From contig CAAFIN010000256.1 of NCBI GenBank assembly GCA_900762945.1, forward strand, positions 1 through 25,864: DNA of 25,864 bases, in the 5' to 3' direction. Positions within the stretch are counted from its first letter, which is position 1. The number at the start of each line of letters is the position of its first letter. Origin of the DNA: Clostridia bacterium. Lineage in GTDB: Bacteria > Bacillota > Clostridia > Christensenellales > Pumilibacteraceae. Shown piece after piece: positions 1 through 7,681 of this stretch. The notes below the pieces were generated by a model. The model had not been told where the DNA came from and made no database searches. It was given only the letters and a program-made list of their open reading frames with translations. The translations under genes and the position numbers were made by a program.

Positions 1-22
1 AAATAATTACGACATATCTTGT

Positions 23-98
23 GCTGATATGGCTCAGCAGGTAGAGCACGTCCTTGGTAAGGACGAGGTCCCGGGTTCGAATCCCGGTATCAGCTCCA
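23..98 (+). tRNA. tRNA-Thr, anticodon GGT
   Basis: A complete 76-base cloverleaf can be drawn. The acceptor stem is GCTGATA/TATCAGC, the D arm GCTC/GAGC, the anticodon stem CGTCC/GGACG with loop TTGGTAA, and the T arm CCGGG/CCCGG with loop TTCGAAT. The loop gives anticodon GGT, which reads ACC and ACT threonine codons. The discriminator base is T95 and CCA is encoded at 96-98. A strong hairpin terminator starts on the last base of the tRNA. Its promoter would lie at the extreme left edge and is not clearly visible. Confidence 0.97.
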
Positions 99-135
99 AA
101 AGAAAAGAACACCCGAACGGGTGTTCTTTTCTTTT
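98..135 (+). terminator. Intrinsic terminator of tRNA-Thr
   Basis: There is a perfect 17-base inverted repeat: arm 98-114 (A-rich, ending ACACCC), loop GAAC at 115-118, and arm 119-135 (GGGTGT followed by T-rich sequence). The U-rich 3' arm immediately follows the tRNA, as expected for a single tRNA transcript. Because the arms are A/T-rich at their ends, it could also work on the opposite strand. Confidence 0.9.
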
Positions 136-149
136 CGTAGCCTGATCAA

Positions 150-390
150 GGGATCGAACGCGCCGATAGGCGCTGTTCGCGGTCGGCTTGCCGACCAAGG
201 GAGCGTAGCTACCGCCATCCCGGTATCGGTCAGCCGAGAACGCCGCTTTCCTTTTCGGTCCGCTCGTGGGATCGAACGCGCCGATAGGCGCTGTTCGCGG
301 TGGCGCTAGCCACCAAGGGAGCGTAGCGACCGCCATCCCGGTATCCGTGTACCCCAAAACGCCGCTTTTCTTTTGGCCCGATACCGGGAT
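150..390. repeat. Two tandem copies of a hairpin-rich module that shares 11 bases with the tRNA 3' end
   Basis: Two direct copies begin GGGATCGAACGCG at 150 and 268, a period of 118 bases. Each contains the hairpin GCGCC-GATA-GGCGC, a second hairpin, the segment ATCCCGGTATC, and a last stem around GCCGCTTT. The second hairpin is GGTCGGC/GCCGACC in copy 1 and GGTGGC/GCCACC in copy 2. The last stem is CCGAGAA/TTTTCGG in copy 1 and CCAAAA/TTTTGG in copy 2. ATCCCGGTATC also occurs inside the tRNA at 81-91. Its inverse (380-390) closes a 335-390 inverted repeat. No protein-coding signal is evident; the short open frames here are tRNA-tail artefacts. Confidence 0.75.
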
Positions 391-415
391 ATACGGCTAA
401 TTACTCGTTCTATGC

Positions 416-583
416 GGGGGATCCTCACGCCGCAAGTCTGTCCTTATTATAGTCAAGGGCAGACTTGCGGCTCAGGATGACGTTCTGAAAGTTTGACTGC
501 GCGGTCTATTTTAAATTATAACGCGCACTTTCCGTTTTTTACCGTCAAACCTCGGGCGAACGAAGTGAGCGTGAGGATCCCCT
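416..583. repeat. 168-base palindromic repeat element bounded by inverted GGGGATCCTCACG
   Basis: The ends are perfect 13-base inverted repeats: GGGGATCCTCACG at 417-429 and CGTGAGGATCCCC at 570-582. Just inside the left end is a hairpin with 11-base arms, CCGCAAGTCTG (430-440) and CAGACTTGCGG (460-470). It is followed by CTCAGGATGACG, then an AT-rich core flanked by GCGCG and CGCGC. The same plan recurs at 21025-21164 with a different left hairpin. It has no coding potential. It resembles REP/MITE-like non-autonomous repeats; no target-site duplication is clear. Confidence 0.7.
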
Positions 584-620
584 ACACGGAACCGTTGATT
601 ATCCTTTTATTGCCCCCACG

Positions 621-1592
621 CTACTCAACCTCTAAGAAGGTAACGCAGAGCGGGTTTTCGATACCGGGAACGCGGGAAACGAAACGCATTTTGCCGGAAG
701 TCAGCGAGAAAATCGTGAGGTCGTTCGTGTACTGGTTGGCGCAGACGATATACCGTCCGCAAGGCGTGAGCGCGAAGTCGCGCGGAAAATCGCCGCCGCA
801 ACTTATTTTCTGTTTCAGCGTAAGGCTCGCGCCGTCGACGGCGAACGAAACGAGCGTGTTCTCGCCGCGGTTGGAGATATACAGCGTTTTGCCGTCGGCG
901 CTCAGCCGTATCGCCGCGGCGGTGTTTTTCTCGGCTTCGACCGGGCATAAGGTCGTATCGATATACGAGAGTTTACCGTCCTCGTAGCCGAACGCAGACA
1001 CGGACGAAACCAGTTCATTCACGCAGTAAACGTACTTGCCGTCCGGGGAAAACGCGAGGTGGCGCGCGCCGTAGCCCGCCGGGACTTTCGCACTCGACAC
1101 GAAATTAAGGTCGCGGTCGTAAGTGAACACGGTATCCAAGCCGAGGTCGGTAACCAGCACGAATTTTTTATCGGGAGTAACCGCCGCCATGTGCGTGTGC
1201 GCGGCGGTCTGGCGCGTAGGGTGAACGCCCTTGCCGCTGTGCGTAACGAGTTTGCCGCCCGGGAACTTAATTACGCTGCCCGAGATGTAATTGACCGCGT
1301 AAGCCTCGCCGTCCGCTACCGACAAGTGGCAAGTGGCATAGCCCTCGCACGAGCGTTCCTCGGACTTGTTCGTAAGCGTGCCGCCGAGGTTATCGAACGA
1401 AAAGAACGTGCCGAACTTGCTCTTTTTCTCGTCGCCCTCGGTGATGACGTAAGTCTTGCCCGCTTCGTTCGCGATATACATCGGGCGATAAACGGGCGTT
1501 TTTACCGAAAGCGTCATTTCGCCCTTGTGCCATTCGTAAGTATATATGCCGCCGTCGTCGGCGCACGAAGCGACGTAAACCAGTTTTTTCAT
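621..1592 (-). CDS. pgl: Lactonase family beta-propeller protein, probable 6-phosphogluconolactonase
   Basis: This 323-residue cytosolic protein matches the seven-bladed propeller lactonase family (YkgB-type 6-phosphogluconolactonase), which hydrolyses 6-phosphogluconolactone in the oxidative pentose phosphate pathway. Visible family signatures are HPTRQTAAHTHMAAVTPDK (124-142) followed by VTDLGLD, then GARHLAFSPDGKYVYCVNE (175-193), AAAIRLSADGKTLYISNRG (225-243) and PRDFALTPCGRYIVCANQ (270-287). I chose the ATG at 1592 because the mature-looking start MKKLVYVAS follows an AAGGA-type site; the reading frame stays open upstream, but those residues look non-coding. The length is a little short of typical members (about 330-345). 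Other propeller lactonases of unknown substrate share these motifs, so the exact substrate is inferred. No pentose phosphate genes are adjacent. Confidence 0.85.
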   Translation of the reverse strand: MKKLVYVASCADDGGIYTYEWHKGEMTLSVKTPVYRPMYIANEAGKTYVITEGDEKKSKFGTFFSFDNLGGTLTNKSEERSCEGYATCHLSVADGEAYAVNYISGSVIKFPGGKLVTHSGKGVHPTRQTAAHTHMAAVTPDKKFVLVTDLGLDTVFTYDRDLNFVSSAKVPAGYGARHLAFSPDGKYVYCVNELVSSVSAFGYEDGKLSYIDTTLCPVEAEKNTAAAIRLSADGKTLYISNRGENTLVSFAVDGASLTLKQKISCGGDFPRDFALTPCGRYIVCANQYTNDLTIFSLTSGKMRFVSRVPGIENPLCVTFLEVE

Positions 1593-1658
1593 TGTTTTTT
1601 CCTTTTTGTGAGCGTCGTGGGTTGGGATTTTTGGTATGATAATTACTTTCTTGCTGTC

Positions 1659-1800
1659 GGGGATCCTCACGCAACCTCCAATCAATCCACGTTATCTTGA
1701 ACGAAGCGATAGCGAAGTCCTGAAGATCCGGCCGTAGGCGCATTTATATTATTTTTACGCTTCGCCGGATTCCCGGGCTACGCTCGAAATGACGTATAAA
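1659..1800. repeat. Repeat element in the helicase-lactonase gap (1593-1859)
   Basis: It begins with GGGGATCCTCACG (1659-1671), identical to the end of the 416-583 element. It also holds the inverted pair ATCCGGC (1726-1732) and GCCGGAT (1764-1770) around an AT-rich core, and ends in GAAATGACGTATAAA. The latter half parallels 20917-21002, where a similar hairpin is followed by GGGATGACGTATAAGG. It lies in the 5' region of the lactonase gene, so it may carry or disturb that gene's promoter. I could not identify a convincing promoter or terminator in this 267-base gap. Confidence 0.6.
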
Positions 1801-1859
1801 GTTGAAAAACGTTTACCTACCGTTAAACCCGCCCACCGTAAATCGCGGAAAACCCGCCT

Positions 1860-4800
1860 TTACGCGGTATAAGTGCCGTCGACGGTAACGAGTATCAGTC
1901 CGACCGCTACGGCGTGATCTACGCCGCGGGCGGTGAGTTCGTAGGTTTTCGCGGTCTTTTTGGCGTTCATGAGCAAAAGAACGTCGCGGATAAGCGCTTC
2001 TCGCGAGCGCTGACCGTTGAGTTCGAGGGCGCAACGCGCGGCAACGGCGATTTCCTCGGGGCAGACGTCCGAGTAATCGCGGCTCGTCTTGTCGTCGAGC
2101 GGACGGAAAACCTCGGGTTCGACAGTCAGATACCGATATTCGCCGCCGTCGCTGCGAACGAGGTTTATAAGACCGCGCGCGGCTTCGACGATCGCGGCGC
2201 AAGCCTTTTTCGAGGTCCTAGGTACGGCGAAAATCTCGCGCAGTCTTAAGGTAAGATACTCCTCGGTCACGGGCGATTCGACACTGACGATCGCGTCGGC
2301 TTTGGCGGCAACGGCTTCTCTGCCCTCGTCGGTCGTCACGAAGTCCGCGCCCGCTTTCGACGGCGTTCTAACGGCGAGTTTTTTATAAGCCTTTTTATAG
2401 CGGCCGAGCGTTTCTTTGGCGGCTTTTTTGTTCGTCTTGCCCGCTCCCGTAAGCGCGGCGACGGCGGCTTTGATCTTCGCGATCTCGCGCTTCGGGTTCG
2501 AAAGATAATCGATCGTCCACAGATTAAGCACGTTCCACCCGAGCGTTTTCAGTATGCGGGTGCGCACGGTGGCGCGGTCGCGAACGCCGGGAATACGAGC
2601 TTCGTTCTCGCCGTCGCAAACGATAGCGAGGATATATTTGTTCTTGTCGCGCGGGTCGACCACCGCCGCGTCGATCTTAAAGTCCGACACTCCCACGTTG
2701 TAGTCGCATTTAAGTCCGCGTTCGGACAGCGCTTCGGCGACGAAACGCCCGATCCCGGTAGGCTTTTCGCCCGCCGCGGCGTAATCGATCGCCAGCATTT
2801 CGCGCCCGCGTTCGGCGTACTCGAGGAACGCTTTCAGGCTCTTTACGCCCTTTGCCGAAGTGCGCCCGAGGTCGATCATGACGGATCGAATGGACGAGAA
2901 CACGCGCATTTCCATACGCGCGCGGGTCGCCGCAACGTTGAGTCGCCGCTCGCCGCCCGCCTGATTAAGAGGCCCGAAGTTAAGCGACAGTTTGCCCGCC
3001 TTGTCGGGGCCGTAGCCCACGGAGAAAAGTATAACGTCGCGCTCGTCGCCCTGCACGTTTTCGAGGTTCTTTACAAACAGCGGTTCGGCGCACTCGTACG
3101 CCTCCTTCTGAAGCCCTAACCTATCGATCTCTTTCGCGAGTTTGTCCTCTACGTAGGCTTGCTGAGAGGCCGAGAACGTGACCACGCCGATCGAGCGCGT
3201 TTTGCCGATCGGGTCGCGAAGCCTATGGATAACGTCGGACACGAGCGCTTCGGCTTCGGCAGCGTTGCATTTACTGCCGCCACGATCGTAAACGCCGTCG
3301 ACGTAGCAAAGCGACACTCTGCCGTCGGACTCGGACGGCGAGGGGAACGTAAGCAAGCGGTTGTCGTAGAAGAACGCGTTGGAGAACGCGATAAGGCTTT
3401 CGTGGTGCGAACGGTAATGCCAAAGAAGATGCCGCTCGGGCATGCCGACCGCCAGACAGTCGTCGAGTATGCTCTCGAGGTCCTCGATCTCGGGGTGTTC
3501 CTCGTCGCGGAAGTCCGACCCGAAGAACGAGGTCGGCGGCAACTGCCGCGGGTCGCCCACGACCACCACGCGTTCGGCTCGGGCGATCGCCCCTACCGCC
3601 TTGGCGGTGGGGACTTGCGACGCTTCGTCGAATACCACGAGGTCGAATTTATCGAGCGAGGGGTCAAGGAACTGCGCCACGGACGACGGACTCATGAGCA
3701 TACACGGACAAGCCGCTTTCATTATATTCGGGATTTCGGTGAAGAACTTTCTCAGCGTAACACCCTTGCCGCCGGTCTTGTCGGCGCGCATCAGCACCAC
3801 GCGTTCGAGGTTGTGTTCGCCGTCCTCGAGCGGCGACGGAATACGCGCGGTGAGCGCGGCTCTCAGCGCGGCTCGAGCGTACTTTTCGTACTCGTCCGAA
3901 GCGCCGCGGAATCTCTCGATCGTTTCGTCGAGCGCAAGCCCGGAGAACCGACAGAGCCGATCATCAAGCGCGACTTCGCTCTTGATAAACTCGGCGTACA
4001 CGCGCTTTTCGAAGCACCTTAAGACGTCCTCGGGCGCGACTTCGCCCAGCGACAACGGCTCGAGGACGAACTCGAACCCGCTGCGGCGGCACTTTTCGGC
4101 GATTTCGCGATAGCGGCACCACCCGGAAATCTTGTCCATATTCTTCTGAACGCCCGCGACGTACTCGATCTCGGCGTTCAGTTCGGCGCTCGTACACTCT
4201 TCGTCCGCGGAGAAAACCTTCGCAAAGTCCGCGCGCGCGTTTTCGGCGCGTTCGTACTCACCCGCGTAGTAGTCGAGAAGCAAGAACGGCTGATTTTCCG
4301 CGATTATTCTGCACGACTCGAAGAACACGCGTTCGTCGAACTCGGCGTAGATCGCCTTGCCCGCGGCGGCAAACGCGCACGTTTCTTCCGCGGCGGCGAC
4401 GACGCGCTCCTCGCTGCCGGTAAACGCCGCGGCGAGTTTGGCTTTCCGCTCCTCTATTCTCAATCGGTTTTCGGCGATCGCCGTCAGCGCGGAAAAGTAT
4501 TCTCCCCTGTCCGACTTAGCGAGCGCGTACTTGACTGAAGTCGCATAACGCTTGGTAAGTTTAGCCGAAGCCGATTCTTTCTTGCCCGCTTCTATGACTT
4601 CGCTCGCGTCGAAAGCGGACTCCGGAAACGCTTCGAAACGCTCGGCGAACGCGGCTTTGAGGCGTTTTTCGCGGTCGAAAAGCGCGACCAGACTGTCGGC
4701 GACGGCAAGAAGTTCGACGTTTTCTCTGCGCTCGAGAAGTTTTGCGATATTTTCCGAGCCGCGCAGGAATTTCGCGAGCGCGTACAGCCCGGCGAGTTTT

Positions 4801-7484
4801 TCGCGAGTGAGCGACACGGTGCGCATATTGAAGTGCGGCACGAGCGCACGGGCATAAAAGCGCAACGACCGCAGTTCGCGGGCGTAGATTTCCAGCGTCA
4901 TGTCCGCGCTTTTGCGCCACTTGGGCGTGTACCCGACGGCGTTGATGCCGCGGAACGGCGAACGCCCGAGTACTCCGCACTCTTTCGCGCTGACGGTAAG
5001 GTCGGTGAGCATACCGACGTACTCGCGGAAACTTTCGCGCGTGAGTTTTTCGTAGAAAAGGCTGTCGATAGTAAAGCAGTCGGGCGCGTCTTCGTTTTTA
5101 AGATACCCCACGATCGCGTCGTAAATCGAGAAGCCTATGGGCTTTTTCTCGTGCATGGCGCGCATTTCGCCGCTCAGTTTGTCGGTAATCGCGGCAAGTT
5201 CCGCGCACGAAGTTTCGTCCGCTTCTTCGCTTTTCGTCAGCGACGTCGTGCGGGCTACAGACGAAATCACGTCCGACTTTTTGGTTTTTTCGGAGTAGAG
5301 TTCGAGGCAGAAATCGCCTATGCCGATCGCTTGGAGCCGCTTGTAGACGACGGATAATGCCGCCATTTTTTCGGCGACGAACAGCACGCGCTTGCCGCGG
5401 TAGATATTGTTCGCGATAATATTCGTTATCGTCTGACTTTTACCCGTACCCGGCGGTCCGTGCAGAACGAAACTTTTGTCGAGCGAATCGACGATCGCCG
5501 AGTACTGCGACGAGTCCGCGCCGATAGGGAGCAAAACCCCCTCGTCTATCGCTTCGTCCGCCGATCTGTCGCCGCCGAGCGCGTCGAGCGCGGTGAACTC
5601 GCTTTTGTTGCCGATCAGCGAACGGATAAGTTTGCTGGAGCGTAGCGCTTCGGTTTCGGTGCGCACGTCCTTCCACATTCTGTAGCCCGAGAACGACAGC
5701 GAGCAAAGGTACGCGCCGTCGACGACTTCGAAGCCCGCCTGCCCCGCGATCTCGCTGCGCACTCTCGCGACCGCCGCCGAGTAGCCGTCGGGCGTTTCCG
5801 ACCGAAACTCGGACAGCGCGCGAAGGTCGAGGTCGAAACAGCGATATAGGTATTCGAGCAGCGTGGTATTGACGTGGATATCGTCGCCCTGGACCTCGAT
5901 CGAGTACGACGGCGAAGTCGTGCCCTTTCTCGCCATGGTGACGGGGAAAAGCAGTACCGGCGCGTAGCGGAACTCGTCCTCGCCCGAGGCCTGCCAACGC
6001 AGGAAGCCCGCGGCGACGTACAGCGAAGCCGTGCCGGACTCCTCTTGTCTGCTCTTTTCCTTGCGGTAAACGACGGTAAGCGCGCGGTCGAAGTCCTTTC
6101 CGGACAGCGGCACGCGCAGTTTGCCCGCCTTGTATTCGTAATTAATAAGGTCGCGCACCGGCTTTAACGAGGTCGCTTTGTCGAACGGATCGGCAAGCGC
6201 GCCGAGTAGCGTGCTTTCGCCGGGAAGCGTGGGCGCGAGCGCGAACTCCTCCCCGCCGCAAAGCGCGGAAATAAGATCGTCGAGGTCTGCCGTCAGCAGT
6301 TTTACCGCCGCAGAAGTCGGACGGAAATTAAGCAGCGGGTTGCGCATATCGAGGTCGAGAAGCCTCCGCTCCCACTGCTTTTCGCGCGAAACCACGGTAT
6401 CGCCGCTTATTTCCCCGCCGAGCGCCTTTATTTTCTCGGGTTTTGCGTCGCGGTCGTATTCTTTCGGCTCGATAAGATCGTAACCCGCGCCGCGCTTGAC
6501 CCGCTCGGGCATGGGTTTTATCCCCGAGATACGCGCGTATGTAAGGTCGATAAAGAAGTCGGGCGCGATTTTCGCCACGTCCGCGGTGGCGCGGCGTTCG
6601 GCGCTCTCGAAGTTCACGCCGTCCGTTATGCCCGAAACCGGCACCAGCGACATTTCGTTCACGCCCCGCCGCGTGCGGTTGATTATGCCCGAGGCGTCGT
6701 CGACGACCGCGCTTCCGAAGCACTCGTCGGTAAGGAACGCGCCGACGTACCACTCTCCCGCAATGCGCCCCAGTACGCAGTGAATCCCCGCGGTTTCGAG
6801 AAGCGAAGCGAATAACAGCGCGAGTTCCGGCTCGGTCGCGGTCTTGTTTTTCAGTATCTCTTCGTGGCTCGATATAAGTATATCCATAGAGCCGTCGGTT
6901 TCGGCTTTTACTATCGACCGTTCGCCTAAGACCGAGTACGCCGCGGCGAAATAATACCTTACGTCGTTGCGATCGCAACCGGCGTAGAACGCCGTTTTAC
7001 CGCGCTTCCAGTCCGCGAGTTTCTTGTCTATAAGCGCGCCGAGCGACCTTATCGCCGCGGACTTCGTGACGAACGCGGCGAGGTTTTCGGGTCTTAGCCC
7101 GAAATCGCACTCGTTGAACGCAAGCAAAGCGACTTCCGCGGTGTCCTCGGCGAGAAGTTCGCCGTCCGCAGTCAGTACTTTCACGGTAATGGTGCCGCTC
7201 GTCCGTTCGTTTATCGCGGCGGCGTACAGCGGCGAAATTATACAGCCCGGTTCGAATCTCAGCGTGCTCTTTTTCGGCAAACGCGCCGTGACCGAGTACG
7301 GCAAAAGGAACGCGGGTTCGGAAAACACTTCAACGCGCGCGTCGTCCACGTCCGTTTCGCCCGCGTTGCGAACGTAAAGCCGATTTATCGGCGGTTCGCC
7401 CGAGCGCAGCATATAATAACTGATCGCCGCGGCGTAGCCCGTTTCCAGTCCGACGTTGTATTCGGTTCGTTTTTTCTGTGCCAT
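1860..7484 (-). CDS. Giant DUF4011 / SF1 (Upf1-like) helicase / Vsr-like / DUF3320 protein
   Basis: The protein has 1874 residues. The N-terminal ~300 residues are beta-rich and then resemble the degenerate transglutaminase-like region usual in this family (LALLFASLLETAGIHCVLGR, 221-240). A DUF4011 signature follows (KQWERRLLDLDMRNPLLNF, 369-387). The helicase core has Walker A GPPGTGKSQT (676-685), Walker B FDEAS (1285-1289), QLPP (1314-1317), HYRSHHESL (1356-1364), VQGDERD (1477-1483) and LNVAATRAR (1515-1523). Between the halves lies a ~550-residue, largely helical insertion. Residues ~1576-1665 resemble a Vsr/MTES_1575 endonuclease, and ~1735-1870 match DUF3320. The ATG follows GAGAGG. 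Proteins with this architecture have been predicted to act in anti-phage defence; that role is inference here. No partner gene is adjacent, and the nuclease motif looks altered (see findings). Confidence 0.9.
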   Translation of the reverse strand: MAQKKRTEYNVGLETGYAAAISYYMLRSGEPPINRLYVRNAGETDVDDARVEVFSEPAFLLPYSVTARLPKKSTLRFEPGCIISPLYAAAINERTSGTITVKVLTADGELLAEDTAEVALLAFNECDFGLRPENLAAFVTKSAAIRSLGALIDKKLADWKRGKTAFYAGCDRNDVRYYFAAAYSVLGERSIVKAETDGSMDILISSHEEILKNKTATEPELALLFASLLETAGIHCVLGRIAGEWYVGAFLTDECFGSAVVDDASGIINRTRRGVNEMSLVPVSGITDGVNFESAERRATADVAKIAPDFFIDLTYARISGIKPMPERVKRGAGYDLIEPKEYDRDAKPEKIKALGGEISGDTVVSREKQWERRLLDLDMRNPLLNFRPTSAAVKLLTADLDDLISALCGGEEFALAPTLPGESTLLGALADPFDKATSLKPVRDLINYEYKAGKLRVPLSGKDFDRALTVVYRKEKSRQEESGTASLYVAAGFLRWQASGEDEFRYAPVLLFPVTMARKGTTSPSYSIEVQGDDIHVNTTLLEYLYRCFDLDLRALSEFRSETPDGYSAAVARVRSEIAGQAGFEVVDGAYLCSLSFSGYRMWKDVRTETEALRSSKLIRSLIGNKSEFTALDALGGDRSADEAIDEGVLLPIGADSSQYSAIVDSLDKSFVLHGPPGTGKSQTITNIIANNIYRGKRVLFVAEKMAALSVVYKRLQAIGIGDFCLELYSEKTKKSDVISSVARTTSLTKSEEADETSCAELAAITDKLSGEMRAMHEKKPIGFSIYDAIVGYLKNEDAPDCFTIDSLFYEKLTRESFREYVGMLTDLTVSAKECGVLGRSPFRGINAVGYTPKWRKSADMTLEIYARELRSLRFYARALVPHFNMRTVSLTREKLAGLYALAKFLRGSENIAKLLERRENVELLAVADSLVALFDREKRLKAAFAERFEAFPESAFDASEVIEAGKKESASAKLTKRYATSVKYALAKSDRGEYFSALTAIAENRLRIEERKAKLAAAFTGSEERVVAAAEETCAFAAAGKAIYAEFDERVFFESCRIIAENQPFLLLDYYAGEYERAENARADFAKVFSADEECTSAELNAEIEYVAGVQKNMDKISGWCRYREIAEKCRRSGFEFVLEPLSLGEVAPEDVLRCFEKRVYAEFIKSEVALDDRLCRFSGLALDETIERFRGASDEYEKYARAALRAALTARIPSPLEDGEHNLERVVLMRADKTGGKGVTLRKFFTEIPNIMKAACPCMLMSPSSVAQFLDPSLDKFDLVVFDEASQVPTAKAVGAIARAERVVVVGDPRQLPPTSFFGSDFRDEEHPEIEDLESILDDCLAVGMPERHLLWHYRSHHESLIAFSNAFFYDNRLLTFPSPSESDGRVSLCYVDGVYDRGGSKCNAAEAEALVSDVIHRLRDPIGKTRSIGVVTFSASQQAYVEDKLAKEIDRLGLQKEAYECAEPLFVKNLENVQGDERDVILFSVGYGPDKAGKLSLNFGPLNQAGGERRLNVAATRARMEMRVFSSIRSVMIDLGRTSAKGVKSLKAFLEYAERGREMLAIDYAAAGEKPTGIGRFVAEALSERGLKCDYNVGVSDFKIDAAVVDPRDKNKYILAIVCDGENEARIPGVRDRATVRTRILKTLGWNVLNLWTIDYLSNPKREIAKIKAAVAALTGAGKTNKKAAKETLGRYKKAYKKLAVRTPSKAGADFVTTDEGREAVAAKADAIVSVESPVTEEYLTLRLREIFAVPRTSKKACAAIVEAARGLINLVRSDGGEYRYLTVEPEVFRPLDDKTSRDYSDVCPEEIAVAARCALELNGQRSREALIRDVLLLMNAKKTAKTYELTARGVDHAVAVGLILVTVDGTYTA

Positions 7485-7517
7485 TCAAGCCTCTCGTAAA
7501 AAAATATCGTAATATTC

Positions 7518-7541
7518 TAGTGATAGTTAAACTAACCCTAG
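7518..7541 (-). repeat. Single copy of the 24-base terminal-repeat motif in the helicase 5' region
   Basis: Read on the minus strand this is CTAGGGTTAGTTTAACTATC plus ACTA. It differs at a few positions from the inverted ends of the 7697-7997 element and lies 34-57 bases upstream of the helicase start codon. Sequence nearby is AT-rich and probably holds the promoter, but no convincing -35/-10 pair with good spacing was found. The motif could be a relic end of a second element or a protein-binding site. Confidence 0.55.
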
Positions 7542-7646
7542 TTTATATTTTATCATATCGGAACGCAAAAAGCAACCCCCGCGCGAAAAATAATTCCGTT
7601 CGCGGCGTAACCCGACTTTTTCCGTTATAGGCGCGTACGATACGTT

Positions 7647-7681
7647 AAAAACCGACCGCGCGTTATTTTCGGTCGGTTTTT
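7647..7681 (-). terminator. Bidirectional intrinsic terminator downstream of the pyrimidine operon
   Basis: AAAAACCGACC (7647-7657) and GGTCGGTTTTT (7671-7681) form a perfect 11-base stem with a 13-base loop. A/U-rich ends lie on both strands. It sits between carB and the giant helicase gene, both on the minus strand, so it most likely ends transcripts running out of carB. It is nearly 400 bases past the carB stop, beyond the fold-back element, so that element would be transcribed. Confidence 0.75.

Noticed and set aside
34..357. Open frame on the minus strand across the tRNA and downstream repeats
   Set aside because: It reads through the antisense of the tRNA (the familiar spurious peptide ending PGFEPGTSSLPRTCSTC) and the hairpin repeats. 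It has no ribosome site and no family resemblance.
3159..4022. Long plus-strand frame opposite the giant helicase
   Set aside because: Its composition (rich in Arg, Val, His) is that of an antisense shadow of GC-rich coding sequence, and the minus-strand frame has clear helicase motifs.
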